A stretch of 64,000 nucleotides of DNA, taken from Acidimicrobiales bacterium (GTDB lineage: Bacteria; Actinomycetota; Acidimicrobiia; Acidimicrobiales; DATDAH01). The number at the start of each line of letters is the position of its first letter. Positions within the stretch are counted from its first letter, which is position 1. Both the position numbers and the translations under genes were made by a program. Positions 31,641 through 40,395 of the stretch are shown in pieces. The stretch covers positions 124,001 to 188,000 of the forward strand of contig JAEUJM010000018.1 of the NCBI GenBank assembly GCA_016794585.1, read 5' to 3'. The notes below the pieces were generated by a model. That model worked only from the letters and a program-made list of their open reading frames with translations, ran no database searches and had not been told where the DNA came from.

Positions 31641-32495
31641 ATGCGCGGACGGATCGGGTGGACGTTGGCGGCGACGGTGTGCGTGGCCGCGCTGGCCGTG
31701 GGGTGCAGCAGCAGCGACGACGGCGGCTCGGACGACGCCGCCTCGGACACCACCGAGGCCGCGGCCGAGACCACGACGACGGCGGCGCCGGCCGAGACGC
31801 TCGACATCCTCGTGTCCAACGACGACGGCTTCGACGCCGAGGGCATCGATGCGGTGGTCGAGGCGCTGATCGCCCTGCCCGACACCAACGTGACCGTGGT
31901 GGCGCCGGCCGAGAACCAGAGCGGCAGCGGGGGGAACACCACGCCAGGCGAGCTGACCGCCACCGAGGAGGAGACCCTCAGCGGCTACCCGGTCACCGCT
32001 GTGCAGGGCTTCCCCGCCGACGCCGTCAACTACGGGCTCGAGAACGTGGTGGAGGAGCCGCCGGACGTGGTCATCACCGGCCTGAACGAGGGCCAGAACA
32101 TGGGCCCGATCATCGACGCCTCCGGGACCGTCGGTGCGGCTCGGGCGGCGGCGGCACAGGGCATCCCCGCCCTCGCCACGAGCCAGGGCATCGACTCCGA
32201 GCCGTTCGACTACGAGACCGGGGTCACGTTCATGCTCGAGTGGGTCGAGGAGAACCGCGACGCCCTCGTGGCCGGTGACGCCGCCGTCGAGGTGACCAAC
32301 CTGAACGTCCCTTCGTGCGCCACCGGTGAGGCCCGGGGCGTCGTCGAGGTTCCGCCGGCCGCCGACATGGGGGACCGCGACTACAACGCCGCCGACTGCA
32401 CCTCCACCGAGGAAGCGCCGGCCGACGACGTCGGCGCCTTCAACGTGGGCCTGGCCAGCATCGGGGTCATCCCGCTCGAGCCGGCCGCCGGCTAA
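31641..32495 (+). CDS. SurE-like phosphatase, predicted lipoprotein
   Basis: A 284-residue protein with a lipoprotein signal peptide (AALAVGC lipobox, Cys near residue 22), a Ser/Asp/Thr-rich linker, and a SurE fold. The SurE metal and active-site motifs are all visible: ILVSNDDGFDAEGI, APAENQSGSGG, VVITGLNEGQNMG and SGTVGAARAAAAQGIPALA. SurE proteins are normally cytoplasmic nucleoside-5'-phosphatases; here the lipobox puts the domain outside the membrane, which points to nucleotide or phosphate scavenging (inference). A G-rich Shine-Dalgarno sequence precedes the ATG. The sulfatase gene follows 36 bp downstream on the same strand. Confidence 0.9.
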   Translation: MRGRIGWTLAATVCVAALAVGCSSSDDGGSDDAASDTTEAAAETTTTAAPAETLDILVSNDDGFDAEGIDAVVEALIALPDTNVTVVAPAENQSGSGGNTTPGELTATEEETLSGYPVTAVQGFPADAVNYGLENVVEEPPDVVITGLNEGQNMGPIIDASGTVGAARAAAAQGIPALATSQGIDSEPFDYETGVTFMLEWVEENRDALVAGDAAVEVTNLNVPSCATGEARGVVEVPPAADMGDRDYNAADCTSTEEAPADDVGAFNVGLASIGVIPLEPAAG

Positions 32496-32531
32496 CGGCG
32501 GCGCCGGTCGGCTCGGGAGCGGCACCGCACC

Positions 32532-34802
32532 GTGGGAGAGCGCAGCGAGTTCCAGGGGGTCATCGGCCGCACCCGGGCCGAGTCGACCCCCTGGTGGCCC
32601 CCGGAGCCCCGGCCACCCGAGGGCGCGCCCAACGTCCTCGTCGTCGTCCTCGACGACGTCGGCTTCGCCCAGCTCGGCTGCTACGGCTCGGACATCGCCA
32701 CCCCCACCCTCGACGGCCTCGCCGCCGGCGGGCTCCAGTACACGAACTTCCACACCACCGCCCTGTGCTCGCCCACCCGGGCGTGCGTGCTGACCGGGCG
32801 GAACCACCACGCCGCGGGCGTGGGTCGGGTCGTCGATCTCGCCACCGGCTTCCCCGGCTACGACGCGGTCATCCCCAAGAGCTGCGGGATGCTCCCCGAG
32901 GTGCTCACCCCCCACGGCTACGCCGCCTACGCCGTGGGCAAGTGGCACCTCACCCCCGAGCACGAGCACCACGTCGGGGCGACGCGGGCGCGGTGGCCCC
33001 TGGGCCGGGGCTTCGAGCGGTGGTACGGCTACTTCGACGGCGAGACCAGCCAGTTCGGGCCCACCCTGGTGTCCGACAACCACGCCGTCCCGCCGCCGGG
33101 CGATCACGAGGACGGCTACCACCTCACCGAGGATCTCGTCGACCACGGCCTGGCCTTCCTCGGCGACCTCCGGGCCGTCCAGCCCGACAAGCCGTGGCTG
33201 CTCTACCTCTGCCCCGGTGCCTGCCACTCACCGCACCAGGCGCCCGCCGAGTGGATCGAGCGCTACCGCGGTCACTTCGACCAGGGGTGGGACGCCTGGC
33301 GCGAGGAGACCTTCGCCCGCCAGATCGCCACGGGTGTCCTCCCCGAGGGCACCGACCTGTCGCCCCGCCCGCCGTGGGTGCCGTCCTGGGACGACCTGCC
33401 CGAGGACCAGCAGCGGGTGTCGGCTCGCTACATGGAGTGTTTCGCCGCCTACCTCTCGCACTTCGACCACCACCTCGGGCGCCTGCTCGACCGCCTGCGA
33501 GAGACCGGCGAGCTCGACAACACGCTGGTGATGGTGCTGTCCGACAACGGAGCCAGCTCGGAGGGCGGCCCCAACGGCTCGGTGAACGACGCCCGCAACT
33601 GGAACGTGGCCGAGATGAGCGTCGCCGAGGCGGTCGAGCGCATCGACGAGATCGGCGGCCCGACGATCCACAACAACTACCCCTGGGGCTGGACCGTCGC
33701 CGGCAACACGCCGTTCAAGCGGTGGAAGCGCGAGACCCACGAGGGCGGGGTCTGCGACCCCCTGATCGTGCACTGGCCCGCGGGCATGGCGGCCCGGGGC
33801 GAGCGCCGGCGCCAGTACAGCCACGCCGTCGACCTGCTGCCCACCATCCTCGAGGCCATCGGCGTCGAGATGCCGGCGGTCATCGACGGCGTCGAGCAGC
33901 AGCCCGTGGCGGGGACGAGCCTGGCCTACAGCTTCGACGACCCCGACGCCGCCGACCGCCACACGGTCCAGTACTTCGAGATGCTCGGCAGCCGGGCGCT
34001 CTACCAGGACGGCTGGAAGGCCGTCACCTACCACCCCATCGCCGACACCAGCATCCACATCGACGACGACCCGTGGGAGCTGTACCACGTGGCCGTCGAC
34101 CCGTCGGAGTGCCACGACCTCGCCGCCGAGGAGCCCGAACGCCTCCAGGCCCTCATCGACCGGTGGTGGGTCGAGGCCGAGGCGAACCAGGTCCTGCCCG
34201 TCGACACCGACCTCCTCACCGCCATCCTCGGCCTCGAGCGCCCGGGTGTCCCCGACCGCGAGCACTACGAGTTCCGCCCGGGTGGGGCGCCCGTCCCCGA
34301 GACGTGCACCGTCAACGTCCGCAACCGCTCCCACACTGTCACCGCCGAGCTGTCCGGCACGCTCGGCGACGCCGAGGGGATCCTGCTCGTGCAGGGCTCG
34401 GTGCTCGGCGGCTGGGTGCTCTTCGTGGCCGACGGGCGACTGCACTACGTGCACAACTACGTCGGCCTCGAGCAACAGCGGGCGGTTTCGACGCCCCTCG
34501 ACCCGGCCGCCCGGACGCTGGCCCTGCACTTCGAGCGTACCGACGAGCACCGCGGCGTCGCCCACCTGCTGGCCGACGGGGTCGAGGTCGGCGCCGGGGA
34601 AATCCCGAAGTTCACCCCCGTGCGCTTCGCCATCACCGGCGACGGCCTGCACTGCGGCGAGCACTGGGGTGTCCCCGTGTGCGCCGACTACCGCATGCCC
34701 TTCCGCTTCACCGGCCCCCTGCACCGCGTGCTGGTGGACGTGAGCGGTGAGCCCTTCACCGACCCCGAGTCCGACGCCCGCGACGCCCTGCGCAAGCAGT
34801 AG
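32532..34802 (+). CDS. Type I arylsulfatase
   Basis: The 756-residue enzyme has the sulfatase signature CSPTRACVLTGR with Cys79 as the residue converted to formylglycine, metal-site residues in VVVLDDVGFAQLGCYG and MVLSDNGASSEGG, and YAVGKWHLTP. There is no signal peptide, so it is either cytoplasmic or exported by another route. After the sulfatase domain a beta-rich C-terminal domain of about 180 residues (from about 575, PGGAPVPETCTVNVRNRSHTV) is present, as in long actinobacterial and proteobacterial arylsulfatases. A formylglycine-generating enzyme is not encoded here. The luciferase-like gene follows after 24 bp and may be co-transcribed or have its own promoter. Confidence 0.93.
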   Translation: MGERSEFQGVIGRTRAESTPWWPPEPRPPEGAPNVLVVVLDDVGFAQLGCYGSDIATPTLDGLAAGGLQYTNFHTTALCSPTRACVLTGRNHHAAGVGRVVDLATGFPGYDAVIPKSCGMLPEVLTPHGYAAYAVGKWHLTPEHEHHVGATRARWPLGRGFERWYGYFDGETSQFGPTLVSDNHAVPPPGDHEDGYHLTEDLVDHGLAFLGDLRAVQPDKPWLLYLCPGACHSPHQAPAEWIERYRGHFDQGWDAWREETFARQIATGVLPEGTDLSPRPPWVPSWDDLPEDQQRVSARYMECFAAYLSHFDHHLGRLLDRLRETGELDNTLVMVLSDNGASSEGGPNGSVNDARNWNVAEMSVAEAVERIDEIGGPTIHNNYPWGWTVAGNTPFKRWKRETHEGGVCDPLIVHWPAGMAARGERRRQYSHAVDLLPTILEAIGVEMPAVIDGVEQQPVAGTSLAYSFDDPDAADRHTVQYFEMLGSRALYQDGWKAVTYHPIADTSIHIDDDPWELYHVAVDPSECHDLAAEEPERLQALIDRWWVEAEANQVLPVDTDLLTAILGLERPGVPDREHYEFRPGGAPVPETCTVNVRNRSHTVTAELSGTLGDAEGILLVQGSVLGGWVLFVADGRLHYVHNYVGLEQQRAVSTPLDPAARTLALHFERTDEHRGVAHLLADGVEVGAGEIPKFTPVRFAITGDGLHCGEHWGVPVCADYRMPFRFTGPLHRVLVDVSGEPFTDPESDARDALRKQ

Positions 34803-34814
34803 GAGGGGGCCAGG

Positions 34815-34820
34815 TAGGTT
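34815..34820 (+). promoter_or_regulatory. -10 element of the luciferase-like gene
   Basis: TAGGTT ends 6 nt before the ATG at 34827, in the short gap after the sulfatase stop; this gene can therefore be transcribed on its own. Confidence 0.5.
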
Positions 34821-34826
34821 CCGGCG

Positions 34827-35720
34827 ATGGACATCGGGATCGCACTGCCCACCATGGCGCCGGGGTACGGGCCGACCACCACGGTCGACTGGGCTCGGGG
34901 CATCGACGCCGGCCCGTTCTCGAGCGTGAGCACGGGCGAGCGCATCTCGTTCGACAACCAGGACTGGACGGTCGCCCTCGCCGCCGCGGCGGCGGTGACC
35001 GAGCGGGTGCGGGTGATCGCCAACGTCGTGGTCCTGCCGCTGCACCCCGCCGCCGAGGTCGCCAAGCAGGCGGTCGCGCTCGACCAGGTCTCCAACGGTC
35101 GCTTCACCCTCGGCGTCGGCGTCGGCGGCCGCGAGCACGACTACCGCAGCCTCGGGGCGCCCTTCTCCCGCCGCCACGCCCACCTCGACGAGCAGGTGGC
35201 CGAGCTTCGGCGTCTGTGGGCGGGCGAGCCGCCCTTCGACGGCGCCGATCCCATCGGCCCGCCGCCCGTGCAGGCGGGCGGGCCGCCGCTGCTGGCCGGT
35301 TCGCTCGGCCCGAAGAGCATGGCCCGGGCCGCCCGGTGGGCCGACGGGGTCACGGGCTTCAGCGTCGCCGGCGTGGCCGACGAGATGGCGGGCACGTTCG
35401 CCCTCGCCGACCGGGCCTGGGCCGACGCGGGGCGCGACACCGGCCCTCGCAAGGTCAACGGCTGCTTCTACCTGCTGGGCGAGGACGACGAGGCTGCCCG
35501 TGACGAGCTGCGGCGGTTCGCGGCCCGCTACCTCGCCGTGTTCGGGCCGGAGTTCGCCGACGCCATGGCCGCCGAGACCCGCGTCTGGAACGAGGCGGCG
35601 CTCCACCAGTTGCTGGACGGGGCCGAGGCGGCGGGGTGCGACGAGCTCATCCTGGTGCCCGGCACGGTCGACACCGACTGCCTCGAGCGCACTGCGGCGG
35701 CGCTCGCCTCCCGCGCCTGA
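34827..35720 (+). CDS. Luciferase-like (LLM class) oxidoreductase
   Basis: A 297-residue TIM-barrel protein beginning MDIGIALPTMAPGY, with VRVIANVVVLPLHPAAEVAK, LDQVSNGRFTLGVGVGGREHDY and PPLLAGSLGPKSMARAARWADG. These are standard motifs of the F420/FMN-dependent LLM family. The C-terminal part has ILVPGTVDTDCLERTAAAL. Substrate unknown. It follows an arylsulfatase, so it may act on a desulfated product, but this is only context. The gene ends 10 bp before a 54-bp palindrome. Confidence 0.88.
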   Translation: MDIGIALPTMAPGYGPTTTVDWARGIDAGPFSSVSTGERISFDNQDWTVALAAAAAVTERVRVIANVVVLPLHPAAEVAKQAVALDQVSNGRFTLGVGVGGREHDYRSLGAPFSRRHAHLDEQVAELRRLWAGEPPFDGADPIGPPPVQAGGPPLLAGSLGPKSMARAARWADGVTGFSVAGVADEMAGTFALADRAWADAGRDTGPRKVNGCFYLLGEDDEAARDELRRFAARYLAVFGPEFADAMAAETRVWNEAALHQLLDGAEAAGCDELILVPGTVDTDCLERTAAALASRA

Positions 35721-35730
35721 GCCAGTCCCC

Positions 35731-35784
35731 CCGTTCTGCCAGCACCAGCCTGTTCTGCAGAACAGGCTGGTGATGGCAGAACGG
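35731..35784. terminator. 54-bp near-perfect palindrome between convergent genes
   Basis: The halves CCGTTCTGCCAGCACCAGCC... and its mirror pair at 26 of 27 positions, meeting at TTCTGCAGAA with practically no loop. The sequence GTTCTGC occurs twice in each arm. There is no U-tract. It starts 10 bp after one stop and ends 2 bp before the other, so it acts as a terminator for both directions. Confidence 0.75.
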
Positions 35785-35786
35785 CG

Positions 35787-36497
35787 TCATTCGTCGAGGG
35801 GCTCGGTCGGGGGCTTGAGGATGCCGCCGAAGAAGGCGTCGAGGTAGGGCGTCGGGTCCGCCGACCAGTCGAGGGCGCGCACCTGGGCGAGGGTGCGGCG
35901 GCCGCCGAAGGCCCGGAACAGCTCGAACGAGTAGCCGGCGAGGTGGACCTCGGCCTCCGAGCCGATCGGCACCCCGCCGAGGGTGAGGACCCGGTTGGCG
36001 GCGGTGATCTGGAGGGTGGGGAGACCCTGCGCCTTGATGAGGCGGTCGAGGCTCTTGGCCAGGAAGCCGAAGCCCACGACGATGCTGTCCGAGTCGCGGG
36101 CGCCGGGCTGCGCCAGCGCCCCCCGCAGGTCGTGCTCGTGGGTGGTGACGTCGAACACCATCTGCGACGCCGGCGCCGGCGGCACCGCCGGGATGACGGC
36201 CTCGAGCTGGGGGCCGACGTCGTCCCAGTGGTCGAGGATCTCGCCGAGCGGGGTGTCGGCGTAGCGGGCCACCTGAACGTCGGTCCACGGATCGGTGCCG
36301 GCCCCGTCGACGTTGCCCCCGAGCACGTCGTCGCACACCCCGCACATGTGGGAGGCGAGCTGGCGGACGGTCCACTGCGGGCAGGCGGGCACGGGCTGCT
36401 CGGCCACGGCGTCGGGCCCGGCGGCGCGCAGCAGCTCGGTGCTGCGGGCGCGGGTCCCGGCGTAGGCGGCGGCGATGGCATCGGGCTCGGCGAGCAT
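35787..36497 (-). CDS. Maleylpyruvate-isomerase-family mycothiol-dependent enzyme
   Basis: The 236-residue protein belongs to the MDMPI/DinB-like fold. The N-terminal helical bundle contains PACPQWTVRQLASHMCGVCDDVL with a metal-ligand His, and VFDVTTHEHDLRGALAQPG supplies the downstream HEHD ligands. The C-terminal part is an SCP2-like domain (ITAANRVLTLGG... FELFRAFGGRRTLAQVRAL). In actinobacteria such proteins use mycothiol for isomerisation or detoxification. Of two adjacent ATG codons, the second (36497) is preferred because TAGCCT lies 6 nt upstream (36504-36509). Confidence 0.88.
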   Translation of the reverse strand: MLAEPDAIAAAYAGTRARSTELLRAAGPDAVAEQPVPACPQWTVRQLASHMCGVCDDVLGGNVDGAGTDPWTDVQVARYADTPLGEILDHWDDVGPQLEAVIPAVPPAPASQMVFDVTTHEHDLRGALAQPGARDSDSIVVGFGFLAKSLDRLIKAQGLPTLQITAANRVLTLGGVPIGSEAEVHLAGYSFELFRAFGGRRTLAQVRALDWSADPTPYLDAFFGGILKPPTEPLDE

Positions 36498-36602
36498 CAT
36501 CGGAGGCTATTCGTGCCCCGCCCGCCTCGGGATGACGAAGGTGGTCGACCGGTCAGCCGGCTCGACCGACCGACCGAGCAATCGTTCGAGCGCCGGCCCG
36601 GC

Positions 36603-38819
36603 TCACGCGAAGCGAACGGGCGCCGGCACCGTGACCTCGGCACGACGGTCGGCGTCCGTGAGGTAGGCGTCGACGGCGGCGACCTCGGCGTCGGACAGGG
36701 GACGCCGGAACACCGCGGCGCCGAAGAACTCGAACCCGCCGTAGGAGTGCAGGGAGGCGTCGAGATCGCCGCCGACGGTGAAGGCCTCCGCGGTGATCGT
36801 CCGAGCGGCATCGGGCGTGGCCGTCTCCGCGGTCCCGGGGATCCCGGCGCTGAAGGAGCGCACCGTGCCCGCGACCCGGTCGAGCACGCCGATGGCCGTG
36901 GTCGCGTCGCCGTCGGGCTCGGCCGGCGAACGGGCGGCGGTCGTCTCCGCCTCGTCGCTCACGACGAAGGCCGGGCCGCAGCAGAGGAAGCCCGTGACCA
37001 GCATGCTCCACCCCGGGAGGTCGTGGTTCAGCGTGCCCGGGCGCTGCGAGGCGAGGAAGGCGCCCGAGATGCCCGAGCGGGTCCATCGGAACCCGAGGAC
37101 GACGGTGAGCCCGTCCGGTCCGGGGGCGAAGGCGTCCGTGGGCTCGGAGGTGAGCCGGGCGCCGTTGCCGAGCAGGATCGACGGTCGGTCGACCAGGGCG
37201 ATGGGCGCGGAGCCCGTCTGCCAGTTGTGGATGGTCCACGTCGCGCCGGTGGCATCGGTGAACGAGCCGTCCTTTGCGGGACCGCCGGTGTCATCGGGCA
37301 TGCACCAGCAGTGCTGCGTCCCCGGGATGGGCCCGGAGCGCGACCAGGTGAGCGGCAGGTCGATCGTCGAAGGGTCGAGGTCGAACGCACGGCCGGCCGG
37401 GGTGGTGAGCGCCATCCGCCGGATCCGGCCCCAGCCCCAGGCCAGACGACCGCCCACCTGGTCGTCACCGGAGGACATGGCGACCTCACGGGTCGAGTCG
37501 TGGATGGTGACGAGGCCCGGCTGCGTCACCGACCCGGCCGGCTGCCACGCGGGGTCGTCGAAGGCGAGCAGCAGGTCCTCGGTGGCCCGCCCGCCATCCT
37601 GCTCGTAGAACTCGATGCGGTGGCCACCGGCCCCGTCGTCGGCCACGAACCGGACGCCGCGCCGACCGGCGCCGACGCCCACGCTCGGCGGCGGTCCGGT
37701 CTCGCTGTGCCAGGCGACCCCGTCGCTGGACCACCAGACCGTCGGGGCGCCGGTCTCCCGGTGATAGGACACGGCCAGCGACGCATCGTTCCCGGTGCCT
37801 CCCTGGTGGAACACGACGTTGTCCGGCGAGGGGCTCGTCTGGAGCTCGGGGGTGAGGTCGGCGTCGAGGCGGAACTCGAAGTCGCCGGTCGGGAGGCGAT
37901 CGTTGTCCGGCGTGTCGAGGATCATGTCGTCCCAGCCCGGGTGGAAGAGGAACGGTCGCCGGTCGGCCTCCAGGCCCAGCACCACCGGGGGCCCGACCTT
38001 GCCCGCAGCCAGGGAGAGCGGGTGGTCGCCGCCGGAGAGGTCGGGAACGACGCCGCCGGTGCCGTCCCAGGCCGCGGTGTCCCACCACCCGTCCGCGGTC
38101 GCGAGGAGGGCGGCCCCGGCGAAGGTCTGCTCCCACGCCGCCGGGGTGCCTGCTGCTCGCCAGAGGAACTTCGCCGCGGCGGCGCGCGAGGCGGGGGCCG
38201 TGCTCCGGAAGCGACCGTCGCTGGTGAGGTGTACGAGCCCGGCGGCGTGGGCCCAGGCCACGGCCGTGTGGCGCGCGCTGCCGGCGCGAACGTCGGTGAC
38301 CGGGAGCGTCGTCGCCGACGACGGCACGTCGCCGCCCGAGAGCGCGCGGAACGCCCAGGTGACCAACGACGAACGGGTCGCCCCGTCGCGGGGCCGGAAG
38401 GTGCGCCCAGGTCCTCCGTGCACGATGCCGATCGAGGTCGCCCAGTCGAGTGGGCGACGTAGGAGTGAGGACGCCGGGACGTCGTCGAAGGCCTCGCCCG
38501 GACCGAAGGGGGCGGGCCGTCCCGACAGCACCCAGAGCGCTCTGAGCAGGGTGCCCCGTTGGACGCGCTCGGTCGGAGCGAAGGCCCCTCCGGCACGGCC
38601 CGGCGCGGCTCCGATCACGCGGTGACAGGTGGCCCAGTCGATGGCCGCCGCCATTGGGGTGTCGGCGCCCACGTCCGGGTATCCGGAGGGCGGGGGGTCG
38701 TCGCAGGACACGGTCTCGGGACGGAGAGCGGCGGAGGCGTCCTCCATCGATGGATACCACAGCGCGCACGAGAGCACGATGAAGAGGACGGCCGTGGGGG
38801 ACAGGCGGCACGGCCGCAT
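36603..38819 (-). CDS. Secreted SLH-domain protein with LamG-like C-terminus
   Basis: A 738-residue exoprotein. A signal peptide (SPTAVLFIVLSCALWYPS, cleavage near SAALR) is followed by three SLH domains (YPDVGADTPMAAAIDWATCH, FDDVPASSLLRRPLDWATS, VTDVRAGSARHTAVAWAHAA). The remaining 500 residues are beta-rich and include two probable concanavalin/LamG-like domains; the last ends in GAAVFRRPLSDAEVAAVDAYL, a LamG-like hallmark. It is probably wall-bound through SLH and binds sugars or a surface ligand. GGAAG precedes the ATG at 38819; ATGs at 38843 and 38873 are possible alternatives. It is the second SLH protein of the window. Confidence 0.8.
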   Translation of the reverse strand: MRPCRLSPTAVLFIVLSCALWYPSMEDASAALRPETVSCDDPPPSGYPDVGADTPMAAAIDWATCHRVIGAAPGRAGGAFAPTERVQRGTLLRALWVLSGRPAPFGPGEAFDDVPASSLLRRPLDWATSIGIVHGGPGRTFRPRDGATRSSLVTWAFRALSGGDVPSSATTLPVTDVRAGSARHTAVAWAHAAGLVHLTSDGRFRSTAPASRAAAAKFLWRAAGTPAAWEQTFAGAALLATADGWWDTAAWDGTGGVVPDLSGGDHPLSLAAGKVGPPVVLGLEADRRPFLFHPGWDDMILDTPDNDRLPTGDFEFRLDADLTPELQTSPSPDNVVFHQGGTGNDASLAVSYHRETGAPTVWWSSDGVAWHSETGPPPSVGVGAGRRGVRFVADDGAGGHRIEFYEQDGGRATEDLLLAFDDPAWQPAGSVTQPGLVTIHDSTREVAMSSGDDQVGGRLAWGWGRIRRMALTTPAGRAFDLDPSTIDLPLTWSRSGPIPGTQHCWCMPDDTGGPAKDGSFTDATGATWTIHNWQTGSAPIALVDRPSILLGNGARLTSEPTDAFAPGPDGLTVVLGFRWTRSGISGAFLASQRPGTLNHDLPGWSMLVTGFLCCGPAFVVSDEAETTAARSPAEPDGDATTAIGVLDRVAGTVRSFSAGIPGTAETATPDAARTITAEAFTVGGDLDASLHSYGGFEFFGAAVFRRPLSDAEVAAVDAYLTDADRRAEVTVPAPVRFA

Positions 38820-38911
38820 CGGGAAGCTTCCGGTTCCACCCATGCCTGCGTCGGCTCGCCTTCCCGCCCTCATTGGACCTTGAGCGCGACGGTAGCTTGG
38901 CCTTGTTTGGG

Positions 38912-38933
38912 AGTATCTAGACAGTTGTGTCTA
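38912..38933 (-). promoter_or_regulatory. Candidate promoter/operator of the SLH-LamG gene
   Basis: On the minus strand GATACT (38912-38917) is a plausible -10. Directly upstream lies the perfect inverted repeat TAGACA-GTTG-TGTCTA (38918-38933), in the -10/-35 spacer, as a repressor or activator site would be. Confidence 0.45.
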
Positions 38934-39067
38934 CTACGAAAGATGGGAATGAGAGCACGTGTTGCCGGGATCTTTTCGATCCCTGACGGTCAGCGCTGGG
39001 GCACGGCCCGCAGTGGCGTCCGGGTCCGGGCGGCCCAGGACGGCCCGGCCGGTGTTTCAATGGCGCC

Positions 39068-40288
39068 GTGAGCGCACCCACCCTGCCCGGCGCCGGCACC
39101 CGGCCGGCGTTCGACCTGCTCGACCCCGAGTTCTACCGGTCCGATCCCCACGACGCCTACATGTGGATGCGGGCCAACGAGCCGGTGTACCGGGACGCCG
39201 CCAACGGGCTGTGGGGGATCACCCTCCACGCCGACCTGCTCGACGTGGAGCGGCGCTCGGACGTCTTCCTGAGCGGTCCCGCCTATCGCGCCCTGCCCTC
39301 GCCCGACGAGACGAACATGATCGCCCAGGACGATCCCCGCCACCAGCAGCAGCGCCGCCTCGTCTCCCGCGAGTTCACGCCCGCGGCGGTGCGCACCCGC
39401 GCCGACGAGATCCGCGGCCTCGTCACGAGCCTCCTGGACGAGGCTCTCGGCGGGGACGGGGAGACGGGCGCCGGCGAGATCGAGGTGATCGACCAGCTCG
39501 CCGCCCAGCTGCCGGCCCGCCTGACCTCACGGCTGCTCGGGTTCCCCGAGGAGCAGTGGCGCGACCTGAAGAGCTGGTCCGAGCGCCTGATGCGCCTCGA
39601 CTCGATGGAGAAGGACCCCGACGTCGCCATGGGGGTCATCACCGCCTGCTTCGAGTTCAACACCCAGCTCGACGACCTGCTGGCCGAGCGCACCGGGTGT
39701 CCCATGGACGACCTGCTGTCCACCTGGGCCAACGCCGAGATCGACGGCGAGCCCCTCGACCGGATCTCGGTGTTCCACGAGACGGGCCTGTTCATCTCGG
39801 GCGGGTCCGAGACCACCCGCACCGTGATCGCCCACGGCCTGCGGGTGCTGTGCGACCACCCCGACCAGTGGGAGCTGCTGGCCGAGCGGCCCGACCTGGT
39901 GCCCACGGCCGTGGAGGAGCTGATCCGCTGGGTCACGCCGCTCAACAACTTCTTCCGCACCGCGGCGGTCGACACCGAGGTGGGTGGCCAGGCCATCGCC
40001 GCCGGCGACCGGGTGATCCTCCTCTACCCGTCGGCCAACCGGGACGAGGCCGTGTTCGACGAGCCCTTCCGCTTCGACGTGACCCGCAACCCCAACCACC
40101 ACGTGGCCTTCGGCTACGGGACCCACTTCTGCCTCGGCGCCAACCTGGCCCGCCAGACCCTGCGCATCCTCTTCGAGGAGCTCCCGCAGCGCATCACCGA
40201 CCTCCGGGTGGTCACCGAGCCCGACGTCGAGCCAAACCTCTTCGCCCGCGCGGTGCGCAGCTTCACCCTCGGCTACCAGCGGCGCTGA
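39068..40288 (+). CDS. Cytochrome P450
   Basis: This 406-residue class I P450 has FISGGSETTRTVIAHG in the I helix, the ExxR motif in EELIRWVTP, and the haem loop FGYGTHFCLGANLARQ with Cys355. It is about as close to the P450 at 23154-24395 as to the other two by motif wording, with a shared YMWMRANEP/YRWMRDHS-type start. No redox partner lies nearby. The GTG at 39068 begins after an A/T-richer 250-bp gap that also holds the divergent SLH gene's promoter. Confidence 0.95.
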   Translation: MSAPTLPGAGTRPAFDLLDPEFYRSDPHDAYMWMRANEPVYRDAANGLWGITLHADLLDVERRSDVFLSGPAYRALPSPDETNMIAQDDPRHQQQRRLVSREFTPAAVRTRADEIRGLVTSLLDEALGGDGETGAGEIEVIDQLAAQLPARLTSRLLGFPEEQWRDLKSWSERLMRLDSMEKDPDVAMGVITACFEFNTQLDDLLAERTGCPMDDLLSTWANAEIDGEPLDRISVFHETGLFISGGSETTRTVIAHGLRVLCDHPDQWELLAERPDLVPTAVEELIRWVTPLNNFFRTAAVDTEVGGQAIAAGDRVILLYPSANRDEAVFDEPFRFDVTRNPNHHVAFGYGTHFCLGANLARQTLRILFEELPQRITDLRVVTEPDVEPNLFARAVRSFTLGYQRR

Positions 40289-40395
40289 CCCGCCGGCGGG
40301 ACCGGCAGCGGCCGAGGTCGGCTGGCGAGGGGGCGGTCGTGGCGTCGCCGGCGGAGACCGGCCCGGCGAACCGACGGGTCGTTGTCCGCGGTGCG

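Noticed and set aside
38943-39071. A 42-codon plus-strand frame overlapping the P450 start as GTGA
   Set aside because: Codon third positions are not G+C-biased, no ribosome binding site precedes it, and the sequence has no recognisable feature. It could be a leader peptide, but there is too little support.
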